A stretch of DNA of 28,579 bases. Origin: Pseudomonadota bacterium (GTDB taxonomy: Bacteria > SAR324 > XYD2-FULL-50-16 > JAHJRI01). The stretch is taken from contig JAKSDL010000010.1 in NCBI GenBank assembly GCA_022360105.1, positions 1 to 28,579 of the forward strand, written 5' to 3'. The position numbers and the translations under genes are program-made. The notes under the pieces are model-generated. The model saw only the letters and a program-made list of their open reading frames with translations. It ran no database searches and had not been told where the DNA came from. Of this stretch, positions 15,951 to 24,458 are shown in pieces. Numbering within the stretch: position 1 is the first letter of the stretch; each line of letters starts with the position of its first letter.

Positions 15951-18491
15951 ATGGAATCCACAAGAATTCTGATTGTTGAAGATGAAACCATCGTCGCCCT
16001 TGAAATAAAGGGCAGACTGGATAGTCTCGGGTACACTGTCATAGCCGTTGTCAGCAACGGTAAAAAGGCTATTAAAAAAGCGGAAACCGAAAGACCTGAC
16101 CTGGTTCTAATGGATATGCGCCTTAAAGGCGATATGGATGGAATTGAAGCTGCCAGCATCATCTGTTCGCGATTTGATATCCCAACCATTTTCCTTACGG
16201 CTTATCTTGATGATGAACACCTGGAAAGAGCTAAATTAGCTAACCCTTATGGTTACCTCTTAAAACCTGTTCAGGAAAGAGAGTTGAAGGTAACCATTGA
16301 AATGGCTTTGCATACAGCCAAGGTGGACCGGGAACAGCAAAAGACCAAAAAAGAATTGCATCAGCGTGTTAAGGAGCTCGAATGCTTTTACGGTATCTCC
16401 CGCCTGGCGGAATCGCCTGAGATCCCATTGGAAGAGATTCTTAAGCAGGTTATTCAACTAATCTCAAAAGCATGGCAATATCCTGAAGTTACTCATTCCA
16501 GAATTAAATTTAAAAATGGCAATACGGTTTTGTGTCCGCATGGTGAGTTAACCATCAATGAAAAGTGGTCACAACGGGTCGACATCAAGGTGAGCAATGA
16601 AATAGTGGGTGAGCTGATAGTATTTTATTCAGAAGAAAGACCAAAAGCCGATGAAAAAGTATTTCTAAAAGAAGAAAGATTTTTACTCAACTCCCTGGGG
16701 GAACGTTTGGGAACGCTCATTGAACGGCATCAGGTTATGCAGGAACTCAGGGAGACTCAGAATAAGCTTCAATCGATTATCGAAAGCAGTTCGGCAATCT
16801 TTTTTGCTCATGATACCGACCATCAAATTACTTATTTAAGTCCTCAAATCAAAAACATTCTGGGTTACGAGCCCGAAGATGCAAAAGCAAATTGGACAAC
16901 AATGGCCACCGACCATCCGGTTAACAAAATCGGATTTGAACTGACTCAAAAGGCTATTGATACAGGAGTTACTCAACCTCCTTATGAATTGGAATTGAGA
17001 CACAAATCCGGAAGAAACATCTGGTGTGAAATCAGGGAAAACCCCATCCTTTCAGATGGCAAAACGATTTCTATTGTTGGTTCAATAACAGACATCTCGG
17101 ACAAAAAAGAAGCGGAAAATGCCATTATTGCCAGCGAAAAAAGATTGAAATTGATTCTGGAAACTGCACCGGTAGGAATTCAATTCAGTGATAAACAGGG
17201 AGTGATCACCTATTCCAACAATGCCCATCAGAAAATGTTGGGGATGCCAAAAGAAGAAATAATTGGAAAAACGCTTTGGACTATAAGCTCCAATCCCGAA
17301 ACGATTGAAGCCGAAAAAGAGAAGTACTTAAAAACCATTGAAACCAATAGCGATCACCCGACTGTGACTATAAATGAAGAAAACATAGGAGGACGACCCG
17401 TTGATCTTATTATTAACCGCAGTTCCATCCACAACCACAATAACGAAATTGAAGAGATTTGCACGTTTATCACGGATATCACAGATTATCGGAAAATCCA
17501 GCAGGCACTGACAGAGCATGAAAAAAAATACAAAACTCTTTTCGAGCTGGGTTCCGATTTTTTGGCACTAATAGAAATTGACACGGGAAATATTCTGGAA
17601 GTCAACCAGAGTTTCCTGAATCATTATGGTTATACCAGGGAAGAAGCTTTGAGTATGAAAAACACAGATTTTTCAGCTGAACCTGAAAAAACCAAAGCAG
17701 CAACACAGGGATTAAAACAGGGGGTTCCTGTTCGCTGGCATAAAAAAAAGGATGGAACCACTTTTCCCGTAGAGATCGTTGCCAATGTATTCGAATACAA
17801 GGGGAACAAAGTACACATCGCTGCCATCCGGGACATTAGTTCAAGAATAGAGGCTGAAGAACAAATAAAATCATCCTTGAAAGAAAAAGAGACGTTATTG
17901 CAGGAGATACATCACCGGGTTAAAAACAACTTGGCAGTCATCACCAGCCTGATCAACCTGCAAAGCAGCAAGTCGAAGAACTCGGCGGTAAAAAAGATTT
18001 TAAGGGATAGCCAGAATAGATTACACGCCATGTCCCTGGTTCATAAATTTCTCTATCAATCGGACAATCTCTCCAACATCAACGTAAAAAACTATCTGAC
18101 AGATCTGATCGTAATGATCCGCGAATCTTTTGGCCCTGCTGCCAATCATGTTGAAATAGACCTTGTGATTGAAGATCACGCCATCAATCCGGATCTGGCA
18201 TCACCGATCGGATTGGTGGTAAACGAATTAATTACAAATTCTCTGAAGTATGCTTTTCCAGGCACTCAAAAGGGACAACTCACCATCACTTACCGGGTAT
18301 TAAACAACCAAAAAATTGAATTAAAAGTGAGTGATGACGGCGTGGGATTTAAAGATGGGTTTGACTGGCAGCAAACCGAGAGCCTGGGATTAAATCTGGT
18401 CAAAACGCTGGTGCAGGACCAGATGGATGGTAGATTAACCATCCGCAATGAAAAAGGAACAACCTGTGTCGTTGATATTCCCTTAAAATAG
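15951..18491 (+). CDS. receiver-GAF-like-PAS-PAS-PAS-HisKA_2 sensor histidine kinase
   Basis: Cytoplasmic hybrid signalling protein of 846 aa with no membrane helix. Domains in order: receiver (1-115) with acidic pocket E10/D11, phosphoacceptor D55 (LMDMRL) and K105 (LLKPVQ); a GAF-like segment (about 140-255); three PAS domains (about 268-390, 393-515 and 525-635); a HisKA_2 dimerisation domain with EIHHRVKNNL (about 651-660); and a HATPase domain with N-box (LVVNELITNSLKYA) and G-box DDGVGF. All key residues look intact. An N-terminal receiver on a kinase suggests it is controlled by another kinase (inference). It lies downstream of a chemoreceptor on the same strand. No Shine-Dalgarno precedes the ATG. 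Confidence 0.93.
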   Translation: MESTRILIVEDETIVALEIKGRLDSLGYTVIAVVSNGKKAIKKAETERPDLVLMDMRLKGDMDGIEAASIICSRFDIPTIFLTAYLDDEHLERAKLANPYGYLLKPVQERELKVTIEMALHTAKVDREQQKTKKELHQRVKELECFYGISRLAESPEIPLEEILKQVIQLISKAWQYPEVTHSRIKFKNGNTVLCPHGELTINEKWSQRVDIKVSNEIVGELIVFYSEERPKADEKVFLKEERFLLNSLGERLGTLIERHQVMQELRETQNKLQSIIESSSAIFFAHDTDHQITYLSPQIKNILGYEPEDAKANWTTMATDHPVNKIGFELTQKAIDTGVTQPPYELELRHKSGRNIWCEIRENPILSDGKTISIVGSITDISDKKEAENAIIASEKRLKLILETAPVGIQFSDKQGVITYSNNAHQKMLGMPKEEIIGKTLWTISSNPETIEAEKEKYLKTIETNSDHPTVTINEENIGGRPVDLIINRSSIHNHNNEIEEICTFITDITDYRKIQQALTEHEKKYKTLFELGSDFLALIEIDTGNILEVNQSFLNHYGYTREEALSMKNTDFSAEPEKTKAATQGLKQGVPVRWHKKKDGTTFPVEIVANVFEYKGNKVHIAAIRDISSRIEAEEQIKSSLKEKETLLQEIHHRVKNNLAVITSLINLQSSKSKNSAVKKILRDSQNRLHAMSLVHKFLYQSDNLSNINVKNYLTDLIVMIRESFGPAANHVEIDLVIEDHAINPDLASPIGLVVNELITNSLKYAFPGTQKGQLTITYRVLNNQKIELKVSDDGVGFKDGFDWQQTESLGLNLVKTLVQDQMDGRLTIRNEKGTTCVVDIPLK

Positions 18492-18532
18492 AACAAAAGG
18501 CTCAGGCTTGTATTTTTGCATTTAAAAGGCTG

Positions 18533-18627
18533 GTTGGCACCTATCCCTGGTGCGCGGCGGTAGTATCGCAGCCGGAACATCCTTGTCCCGCAACGATAAT
18601 AAGAAATGCTATCGCCGTGCCTTTTTT
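18533..18627 (+). terminator. long structured terminator after the kinase gene
   Basis: CGGCGGTAG (18555-18563) pairs with CTATCGCCG (18609-18617) with one mismatch. Inside it TATCG (18564-18568) pairs with CGATA (18594-18598), and a run of six T follows at 18622-18627. A further GGCACC...GGTGC stem lies just upstream (18535-18553). The long loop is unusual for a simple terminator, so an RNA element is possible. Confidence 0.45.
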
Positions 18628-18649
18628 ATCGACTCCTTCTACAAATTTC

Positions 18650-21292
18650 TCAGGCTGACTTGCTCACCAGCGGTGAGCCGGCGTTTTTCTGTTTACCGGT
18701 GATAATACTTTTAAGCTTTGCCGAGCTTTCCAAGATAGTCTTGGTTTGCAGGGCCTGTACATCTGTTTTTGAGCGCTTTTGGCCGGCTTGGTCGTTTTTA
18801 AGTTTGTAGAATCTGGTCTCTTCTATCACCAATCGCAGGTACGTTTCCAGGGTTGACTGAATCAGGTCGAACAGCAGTTGTCTGTCTCCATCCGGGTTGT
18901 CCAATTCATTTAAAATTTGTGGTAGCTGTAAATATGGAGTTTGCCCTGTCAGCTGCACGTATTGTTTTGCTTTTGATATGTTAAAACTATCCAGTATGGC
19001 TCCCAATTCATTTTCAATGACTTCAAAAAACGGGGTGGAGGTGAGAATTGACCTTTCCAACTCCGATTGTTCGGTGATCTGCACAATCTCGCTTAAAATC
19101 ATTCTCCATTTGGTATAGGTTCTGTTACCAACCTGTTCAGGTTCGAGCCTTTGATAATCAATTGTCATTTGCTTCAAAATAAAATTGTAGATTTTCTTGG
19201 CCAGAACGTTTGACGGCAATCGTTTATCCTTGGGCAAGGCCACGCTTAGTGTGTTTTGCAGGAAGTTAGTGATCTTTTGATAATCCTCAGAAGACATCTT
19301 GACAGAGGAGTTTTCAAAGGCTTTTACCTTTCTTTCCAAACGTAAAATTTGTTCGTTTTTTTGGAGGCTTTCAAAAGCTTGATCCCTGGATGGTAAATGC
19401 AGGGAAATATGGTTAAGCTGCCTGTTGATCAACCATTGCATCAAAGGAAGGTAAGCGGTTTTAAAAATTTGTGCATTCGGTCTGGTGTTAATTTCCCAGG
19501 GAAACATTTGACTAGGCAATACCAGCACCAAATGTCCCTGGTGAATCTCAGCGTCGGATACGGTTTCAGGCATTTTTAACTTCCAGACCCCCAGGCTTTT
19601 TCCCTGTTCATCACTGGCGTTCTGTAGCCAGCCTTTTCCGCCGATCAAGGAACCCGGGGCAATTTCCACAAATTCGTTGTCAGAAGCAAACAAGCGAATG
19701 CCCTGTGAAACAGGCATCCAATAATGTCTTTCCAGGTCATGGCTGGCAATCTCCGAACCCGGAGCAGCCTGGCATAAATGGAAACTGTCTTTAATAAAAT
19801 CAAATGTTAACAGACGGGCAGAAATGTTTAGTCGTTTAACCTGTGCCTGAACCGCACGCAAAATTTCCTTTTTTACGTGTTTGACACCAGCGGACTTCAG
19901 GAGTTTTGAAAAGTTGGGAGTTGATTGATGTTTATAGGTTACTTTTCCATACTTGGCGATCGCGGGTTCATCCAAATGTTGATAATATCTGGTAATTGCC
20001 TTGTTCAAGGGTTCCAGAGTCTTGTCGGAATCAGTTTCATTCTCTTTGTTTCCAATTTGTACTTTGTAGGCCCCGGTCAACTTCGCCTGGCTTTTCTCCA
20101 GCATCGTCTTCATTGCTGCCACAGATTCATTAAACTCATTCTCACATTTTGCGGCAACCAGTGCTGTCCGCTGGGCAATCTGTGTTTGCATGCGCTTCGG
20201 ATACTTTAGCTTAAAAGTCCTTTCGAAAGAATTGAGATACCTTTTTAAGTCAAAGGTATTATCCTGCTCTGTTCTGCCGAAAAAACTTTTGATTGATTCG
20301 GTTCCCGAATCTTTGGCTGCATTTCCGGTATCAGCAAGGTCACGGACTTTGTGAGTAAGGAATTTTTTTTCAATTGCCCTGATCAGGCCTTGAATACGAA
20401 TCTGGTAGTTACGGGGATTGAAAAGTTGAATTTTGTTGCCCTCTATGTCGCTCCCTTCCACCGGAAGCCCTTTCATGATAATTGCAGCCGTTGAGGTCAG
20501 CCATTTTCGCCAGATTTGATGCTTACGCCTAATGTAATCCGCATCTTTGCCTTTATACGCTTCCCGTGGATATTTTTCATCCAGATACTGTCTCAAAAGA
20601 TTTCTAAAGGTCGATATATCCAAAGGCACACCATCCGGCCATTTGAATCCTAGTGAATCCAACAGATGAACACGAACGGTTTCCCAGATTTCGTCGCCCC
20701 ATCCCTCATCAATGCGATTATCCAGAATTTTGATCAGTCCCTGGGTTTTGGCCAGGGTTTGGGTTGTGATCGCTTCTTCCCAAAGGTTTTTTTGAATAAA
20801 GGCAAATTCAAACAACCGGGCTTGGATACCTTTAAACATATTGTAGAAGATACCTATTTCCTGTGAAAAACTGGCATCATCAATTGACATGTCATCAAAA
20901 TTCCTGATGAACAGTCCCATGGGGATTTTAAGTAAAAAACAGGTTTTCTCGGGAGCTGCGCTAATCGTGGCAGCCCGAAGAGATTCAGGCTCAACGATTC
21001 CCTTATCCCCTAGTAAAACCGGTGCTTCCATTTCAACCACTTTTTTCCCGTCGACAAAAACATCCACCGATTCATCACACAACATAAAAAGATCCTTGCC
21101 CTGTTCTCCCTGGGTGATAAACGGTTGGTCTTCCGTAAAAAAACCGAAACCAACCCGTTCCAGCAGTTTGTTGCCAAGAATACCCAAACACGCCCTGGTA
21201 ACCGGGTAAGATTGCAACAGGGTTGCGGTTAATCTGATCGCCTTAGGTCCGGCAGCCTTGATGCCATAATAGCGGTTGTATTGTATTGCCAT
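18650..21292 (-). CDS. large cyclic-nucleotide-binding-domain protein of unknown function
   Basis: An 880-aa protein whose N-terminal part (about residues 35-135) is a cNMP-binding fold. The phosphate-binding cassette reads LLGDKGIVEPESLRAATI, with the conserved Gly and the Arg-Ala-Ala-Thr, but Asp instead of the usual Glu. The remainder is mostly helical with no recognised enzyme, channel or DNA-binding domain. A second segment around residues 496-597 (APGSEIASHD, YWMPVSQGIRLF, VEIAPGSLIGGKGWL) resembles a degenerate cNMP fold that lacks the Arg. It seems cytoplasmic. I chose the ATG at 21292; a GTG at 21325 is an alternative and neither has a good ribosome site. It is convergent with the kinase gene. 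It may be a cAMP- or cGMP-responsive scaffold (inference). Confidence 0.75.
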   Translation of the reverse strand: MAIQYNRYYGIKAAGPKAIRLTATLLQSYPVTRACLGILGNKLLERVGFGFFTEDQPFITQGEQGKDLFMLCDESVDVFVDGKKVVEMEAPVLLGDKGIVEPESLRAATISAAPEKTCFLLKIPMGLFIRNFDDMSIDDASFSQEIGIFYNMFKGIQARLFEFAFIQKNLWEEAITTQTLAKTQGLIKILDNRIDEGWGDEIWETVRVHLLDSLGFKWPDGVPLDISTFRNLLRQYLDEKYPREAYKGKDADYIRRKHQIWRKWLTSTAAIIMKGLPVEGSDIEGNKIQLFNPRNYQIRIQGLIRAIEKKFLTHKVRDLADTGNAAKDSGTESIKSFFGRTEQDNTFDLKRYLNSFERTFKLKYPKRMQTQIAQRTALVAAKCENEFNESVAAMKTMLEKSQAKLTGAYKVQIGNKENETDSDKTLEPLNKAITRYYQHLDEPAIAKYGKVTYKHQSTPNFSKLLKSAGVKHVKKEILRAVQAQVKRLNISARLLTFDFIKDSFHLCQAAPGSEIASHDLERHYWMPVSQGIRLFASDNEFVEIAPGSLIGGKGWLQNASDEQGKSLGVWKLKMPETVSDAEIHQGHLVLVLPSQMFPWEINTRPNAQIFKTAYLPLMQWLINRQLNHISLHLPSRDQAFESLQKNEQILRLERKVKAFENSSVKMSSEDYQKITNFLQNTLSVALPKDKRLPSNVLAKKIYNFILKQMTIDYQRLEPEQVGNRTYTKWRMILSEIVQITEQSELERSILTSTPFFEVIENELGAILDSFNISKAKQYVQLTGQTPYLQLPQILNELDNPDGDRQLLFDLIQSTLETYLRLVIEETRFYKLKNDQAGQKRSKTDVQALQTKTILESSAKLKSIITGKQKNAGSPLVSKSA

Positions 21293-21407
21293 ATAATTAT
21301 TTTGTTGGGAAAAATCCGGAATCACGAATAGCTTGATCTCATTTTATTACAATCCTGTACAACAATCAATTTTTTGCCGAATATGGCATTTCAGATTTAC
21401 GGTAGGT

Positions 21408-21422
21408 GAAAGCTTCGCTTTC
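21408..21422. repeat. 6-3-6 hairpin repeat, copy 2 (tail-less)
   Basis: GAAAGC and GCTTTC pair perfectly around TTC. The arms equal those of the copy at 22680 but the AT-rich tails are weak here (TTTCAGATTTAC to the left). Confidence 0.5.
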
Positions 21423-21496
21423 CATTTAACTGCATTTTGGATGGATACCTACAGACTGATATGAACAAATTGTTCATCAAGCTCAAAATGATACAG

Positions 21497-21546
21497 AAAT
21501 GTAGGATGGGCAACTTGTTGCCCATCAACCTTAGTAATAGCAGATC
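21497..21546. repeat. GATGGGCAAC-type palindromic repeat, copy 2
   Basis: A perfect 10-bp inverted repeat, GATGGGCAAC (21505-21514) and GTTGCCCATC (21517-21526), with a 2-nt loop. It shares AATGTAGGATGGG with copy 1 at 15.75 kb, and both continue with an alignable AATAG...GATCA block. Similar strings are known as dispersed repeats in various proteobacteria (general knowledge). Confidence 0.75.
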
Positions 21547-21684
21547 AGCATGCCGTTTTGAATGTTAGGCCAAAAAGAGATTTACGCTTTTCCTGCTGCG
21601 AATGTATCTCAAATGATCATTTTCTGTGGAAATGTAATTTATGAAGTACGAGGAATACCGGAGAAGTGTGGTTTCAAACACAAA

Positions 21685-21743
21685 GCGGCCGGCGTAGCCG
21701 GCACAACCTGCAAATCTTAAATCTAAGATCTGAAATCCAAAAT
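21685..21743 (-). repeat. composite hairpin repeat, copy 3, abutting the acdB stop
   Basis: Hairpin GCCGGC-GTA-GCCGGC (21688-21702), then ACAACCTGCAAATC and an AT tail with AAATCT/AGATCT units up to 21743. Read on the minus strand, the tail starts directly after the stop codon of the synthetase beta gene. Confidence 0.75.
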
Positions 21744-22412
21744 TTACTTAATGACGACAAGAGCGTCTACGGCAATGGGTTTGCCGTTTTTGATTTTGAG
21801 GGGGTTGATGTCTATTTCCTGAATTTCCTTGTAATCCAATCCAATGTTCCCAACCGCAATTAAAATATCCTTTAACACTTCACGATCAACCGGTTCCAGA
21901 CCACGAACAGCATCCAGGATTTTCTTTCCTTTTATTTCATCCATGATTTCCCTGGCATCTTTTTCTTCAAGGGGCGCCACGCGGAAGGCAACATCTTTCA
22001 GGATCTCTGTGAAAATCCCACCCAAACCGAACATAACACAAGGACCAAACTGCGGATCACGATTCAAACCGACAACCAGTTCCCTTTGTCCTTTCACCAT
22101 TTCCTGAACCAGAACTTCCTTTTCTGGTGTATCCATTTTCGATTGAATATCGTTAAAAGTCGCCGTTGCTTCATCAAAATTTCGAATATCGATGGCGATA
22201 AGACCTTTTTCTGTTTTATGGACTATCTCAGCAGATGATCCTTTCATAACCAATGGAAAACCAATTGTTTTGACAGCATTTTCCAAATCACCGATATCAC
22301 TAACCACCACTTCCTTGGTAACCGGAATGCCATATTTTTCCAGTAATTGTTTTGATTCAAATTCAGAAAGAGTTGTTTTTCCATCAGCAATTGCTTTTTC
22401 AATGATATCCAT
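21744..22412 (-). CDS. acdB: ADP-forming acetyl-CoA synthetase, beta (ATP-grasp) subunit
   Basis: A 222-aa ATP-grasp subunit of the acyl-CoA synthetase (ADP-forming), which converts acetyl-CoA, ADP and phosphate to acetate, CoA and ATP, or the reverse. LSEFESKQLLEKYGIPV (15-31), FPLVMKGSSAEIVHKTEKG (52-70, with the His expected to take part in phosphoryl transfer, H65), VLVQEMVKGQRELVVGLNRDPQFGP, FGLGGIFTEIL and EIDINPL are family hallmarks. The size matches stand-alone beta subunits. The ATG has AAGGTG a few bases upstream. The alpha gene lies 309 bp upstream on the same strand; the gap is filled with repeats. acyl-CoA specificity is not determined. Confidence 0.93.
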   Translation of the reverse strand: MDIIEKAIADGKTTLSEFESKQLLEKYGIPVTKEVVVSDIGDLENAVKTIGFPLVMKGSSAEIVHKTEKGLIAIDIRNFDEATATFNDIQSKMDTPEKEVLVQEMVKGQRELVVGLNRDPQFGPCVMFGLGGIFTEILKDVAFRVAPLEEKDAREIMDEIKGKKILDAVRGLEPVDREVLKDILIAVGNIGLDYKEIQEIDINPLKIKNGKPIAVDALVVIK

Positions 22413-22421
22413 GAAACACCT

Positions 22422-22578
22422 TGTAAAATTTTAGATTTGTGATTTAAGAAGTATAATTTATTTAACTATTTAATATTTTTCAAGATTTTAGATTTATAGT
22501 CAGTGCCAGGCTTGCTGGCCAATATTAAACTCACCGGTGCAGCCTGCACAACCTGAAAATCTAAAATGTAGATCCTGT
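22422..22578 (-). repeat. composite hairpin repeat, copy 4 (two hairpins)
   Basis: Read on the minus strand it has AGATTTTCAGGTTGTG, then hairpin GTGCA-GGC-TGCAC (22537-22549), a TTTAATATTGG spacer, a second hairpin GCCAGC-AAG-CCTGGC (22505-22519, one mismatch), and AT tails that run down to the ribosome site of the beta subunit gene. It is the two-hairpin form also seen at 28.4 kb. Confidence 0.7.
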
Positions 22579-22679
22579 TAATGGGCATGAGTTTCCCTTC
22601 CTGCAGCTTTCATAATTTAATATGTTACAAACGATCTGTTCGCATCAGCTTTGGATTATTAATCAAATATTTAAAAACG

Positions 22680-22736
22680 GAAAGCTAAGCTTTCACAACC
22701 TGAAAATCTAAAATATCAATTCTAAAATCTAAAATG
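22680..22736 (-). repeat. composite hairpin repeat, copy 5, overlapping the acdA stop
   Basis: Hairpin GAAAGC-TAA-GCTTTC (22680-22694), ACAACCTGAAAATC and a tail that extends into the end of the alpha subunit gene. Positions 22715-22736 match 27167-27188 at the rarD end in 21 of 22 bases (opposite strand). Confidence 0.8.
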
Positions 22737-24173
22737 ATAATAGTCTGTCATTTGTTTTAGGACCCGAACGGCCCGTTCGGGGGTTGGGTAGGAGACGATT
22801 CCGTATCGCTCCGAGTATTTTTTGTGAGCGTAGTCTGATCCAATAGAAACCGAAATAACCGGTTTACCGGTTTCTTTAACCAGTTTTGCCACTTCAACCA
22901 GGGTTTCATCCGGTTGTTCGCTCTGCTCTTCCAATACCTTCTTCATGAAATCCAAAGTATCCACCAATTCTTTAGGACCTTCAATACCTTCGGCGGCCTG
23001 GTAGGAAAACGCTCTGAATCCTGCACCAAGAGCTATCACTGCATCTACACCATCCCACTCCGCCAGCATTCTGAGACATTTCGGCAGGGGATCAAATGCG
23101 ATGGTTGCAACCAGGTCCACAGGGTTTTTCCGATTCCAATACTTGGGCAGCAATTCGTCCATTTCCTTAACCAGGTGAGGTGATAGCGGCGGTACAATCA
23201 AACCTGCTTCTTCACAGGCGTCTGCTGCCAACACTCCCCAACCACCACCACGGGTAATAATTCCAACTCGATTACCTTTTGGCAGTGGATAATAAGCAAA
23301 AGCCTTGGCACAATCAATAAGCTCCTGACTGCTACATGCTTCCAACACCCCGGTTTGACGGAACGAAGCCCTGAAAATCTCGGTTGAACCTGCCATGGCA
23401 CCACTATGAGAAGATGCAGCGCTGCTGCCAACTTCGGTCCTGCCTCCCTTCATAATCAGCACCGGTTTCTTTTTCGTGACTTTTTTGGCTACCTCCACAA
23501 ATCGGGAATTTTCCTCCAGTCCTTCCACATAACCAAGTATCACGTCCGTACTACTGTCATCTGCAAAGTATTCCAGATAATCCTCTGTAGATAGTACTGC
23601 TTCGTTACCACTGCTAACAAATTTTTCAAATCCAACATTTTCCTGTTGACCGTAATCCAACATTTGCACACCCACGTTTCCGCTTTGAGAGAACATGGAA
23701 ACATTTCCATGAAGGGGCATAATCATTGGCATCAAGGCATGCAGGCTGGTATCTGCACTAAAAACACCCATAGTGTTCGGTCCAACCAGGTTCATTCTGT
23801 AATTATTTGCTTTATCTGTGATCTCCTTTTCCAGCTTTGCCCCTTCTTCACCGGTTTCACTAAAGTCTGCCGTGACAACAATCACGTTTTGAATACCGGC
23901 CTCACCACATTCGTCAACAATTGCCGAAACCGTGTTGGCCGGTGTTGTGATGACAGCCAGATCTGCAATCTCTGGCAGAGCCGCTACATTTGGATAACAG
24001 GAAATTCCCAAAATAGATTCCACTTTCGGGTTAATTGGAAATATCTTGCCTTTGTAACCACCTTTCAAAATATTCAGTAAAATCAAAAAGCCCCACTTGC
24101 AAACAGTGGCTGAAGCCCCAATCATAGCAATGCTTTTTGGATTAAATAAGGTGTCCAGATTTCTTTTGGTCAT
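22722..24173 (-). CDS. acdA: ADP-forming acetyl-CoA synthetase, alpha subunit
   Basis: A 483-aa CoA-ligase subunit. An N-terminal CoA-binding Rossmann domain (PKSIAMIGAS, about 13-22) is followed by two flavodoxin-like succinyl-CoA-ligase domains. FSQSGNVGVQMLDY and SSHSGAMAGS (about 254-263, with the active-site His at about 256) match the family, which pairs with the ATP-grasp beta subunit. The enzyme makes ATP from acetyl-CoA in fermentative organisms or activates acetate. I chose the ATG at 24173; an in-frame TTG nine bases earlier exists and neither has a good Shine-Dalgarno. The last residues HFRF and the stop codon are encoded by repeat DNA. Transcription continues toward the beta gene. 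Confidence 0.93.
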   Translation of the reverse strand: MTKRNLDTLFNPKSIAMIGASATVCKWGFLILLNILKGGYKGKIFPINPKVESILGISCYPNVAALPEIADLAVITTPANTVSAIVDECGEAGIQNVIVVTADFSETGEEGAKLEKEITDKANNYRMNLVGPNTMGVFSADTSLHALMPMIMPLHGNVSMFSQSGNVGVQMLDYGQQENVGFEKFVSSGNEAVLSTEDYLEYFADDSSTDVILGYVEGLEENSRFVEVAKKVTKKKPVLIMKGGRTEVGSSAASSHSGAMAGSTEIFRASFRQTGVLEACSSQELIDCAKAFAYYPLPKGNRVGIITRGGGWGVLAADACEEAGLIVPPLSPHLVKEMDELLPKYWNRKNPVDLVATIAFDPLPKCLRMLAEWDGVDAVIALGAGFRAFSYQAAEGIEGPKELVDTLDFMKKVLEEQSEQPDETLVEVAKLVKETGKPVISVSIGSDYAHKKYSERYGIVSYPTPERAVRVLKQMTDYYHFRF

Positions 24174-24231
24174 TTTCAACAAAAATTAATATTGTTCAAT
24201 TAGTCGTCTGCTTTTAGCGATTATTCGTCAG

Positions 24232-24312
24232 CTCATAAAGAGCACCTGCGGCGCGTTATTTTATGAGATAACCAAACCTGAATGCTTAATCTAAGATCTA
24301 AGATGTGATCGG
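24232..24312. repeat. divergent member of the composite repeat, copy 6
   Basis: CTCATAAA (24232-24239) and TTTATGAG (24260-24267) pair around a 20-nt loop. An AACCTGAATGCTTAATC tail with AGATCT units follows, as in the other copies. The hairpin is larger and different; only the tail ties it to the family. It lies between the divergent synthetase and glycerol kinase genes. Confidence 0.5.
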
Positions 24313-24458
24313 ATCTGTCAATCAAATGATGGAGAACCCTGTTTAAGCTAATTGCCAATTAGGAGTCGGTTTGTTAAGTCTTTATCATCAGGAGGGAATA
24401 TCCTAACAGAAAGCAATAATATAACAATCAATCAGTTGGGTTTATCCCAGGAGGCAAG

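Larger units (their letters stand above)
21293..21743. other. 451-bp repeat-rich gap
   Basis: No gene is supported. Three different palindromes lie within 300 bp: GAAAGC-TTC-GCTTTC (21408-21422), the GATGGGCAAC palindrome (21505-21526) and GCCGGC-GTA-GCCGGC (21688-21702). The promoter of the cNMP-binding gene should lie at the left end but no clear consensus was found. Confidence 0.6.
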
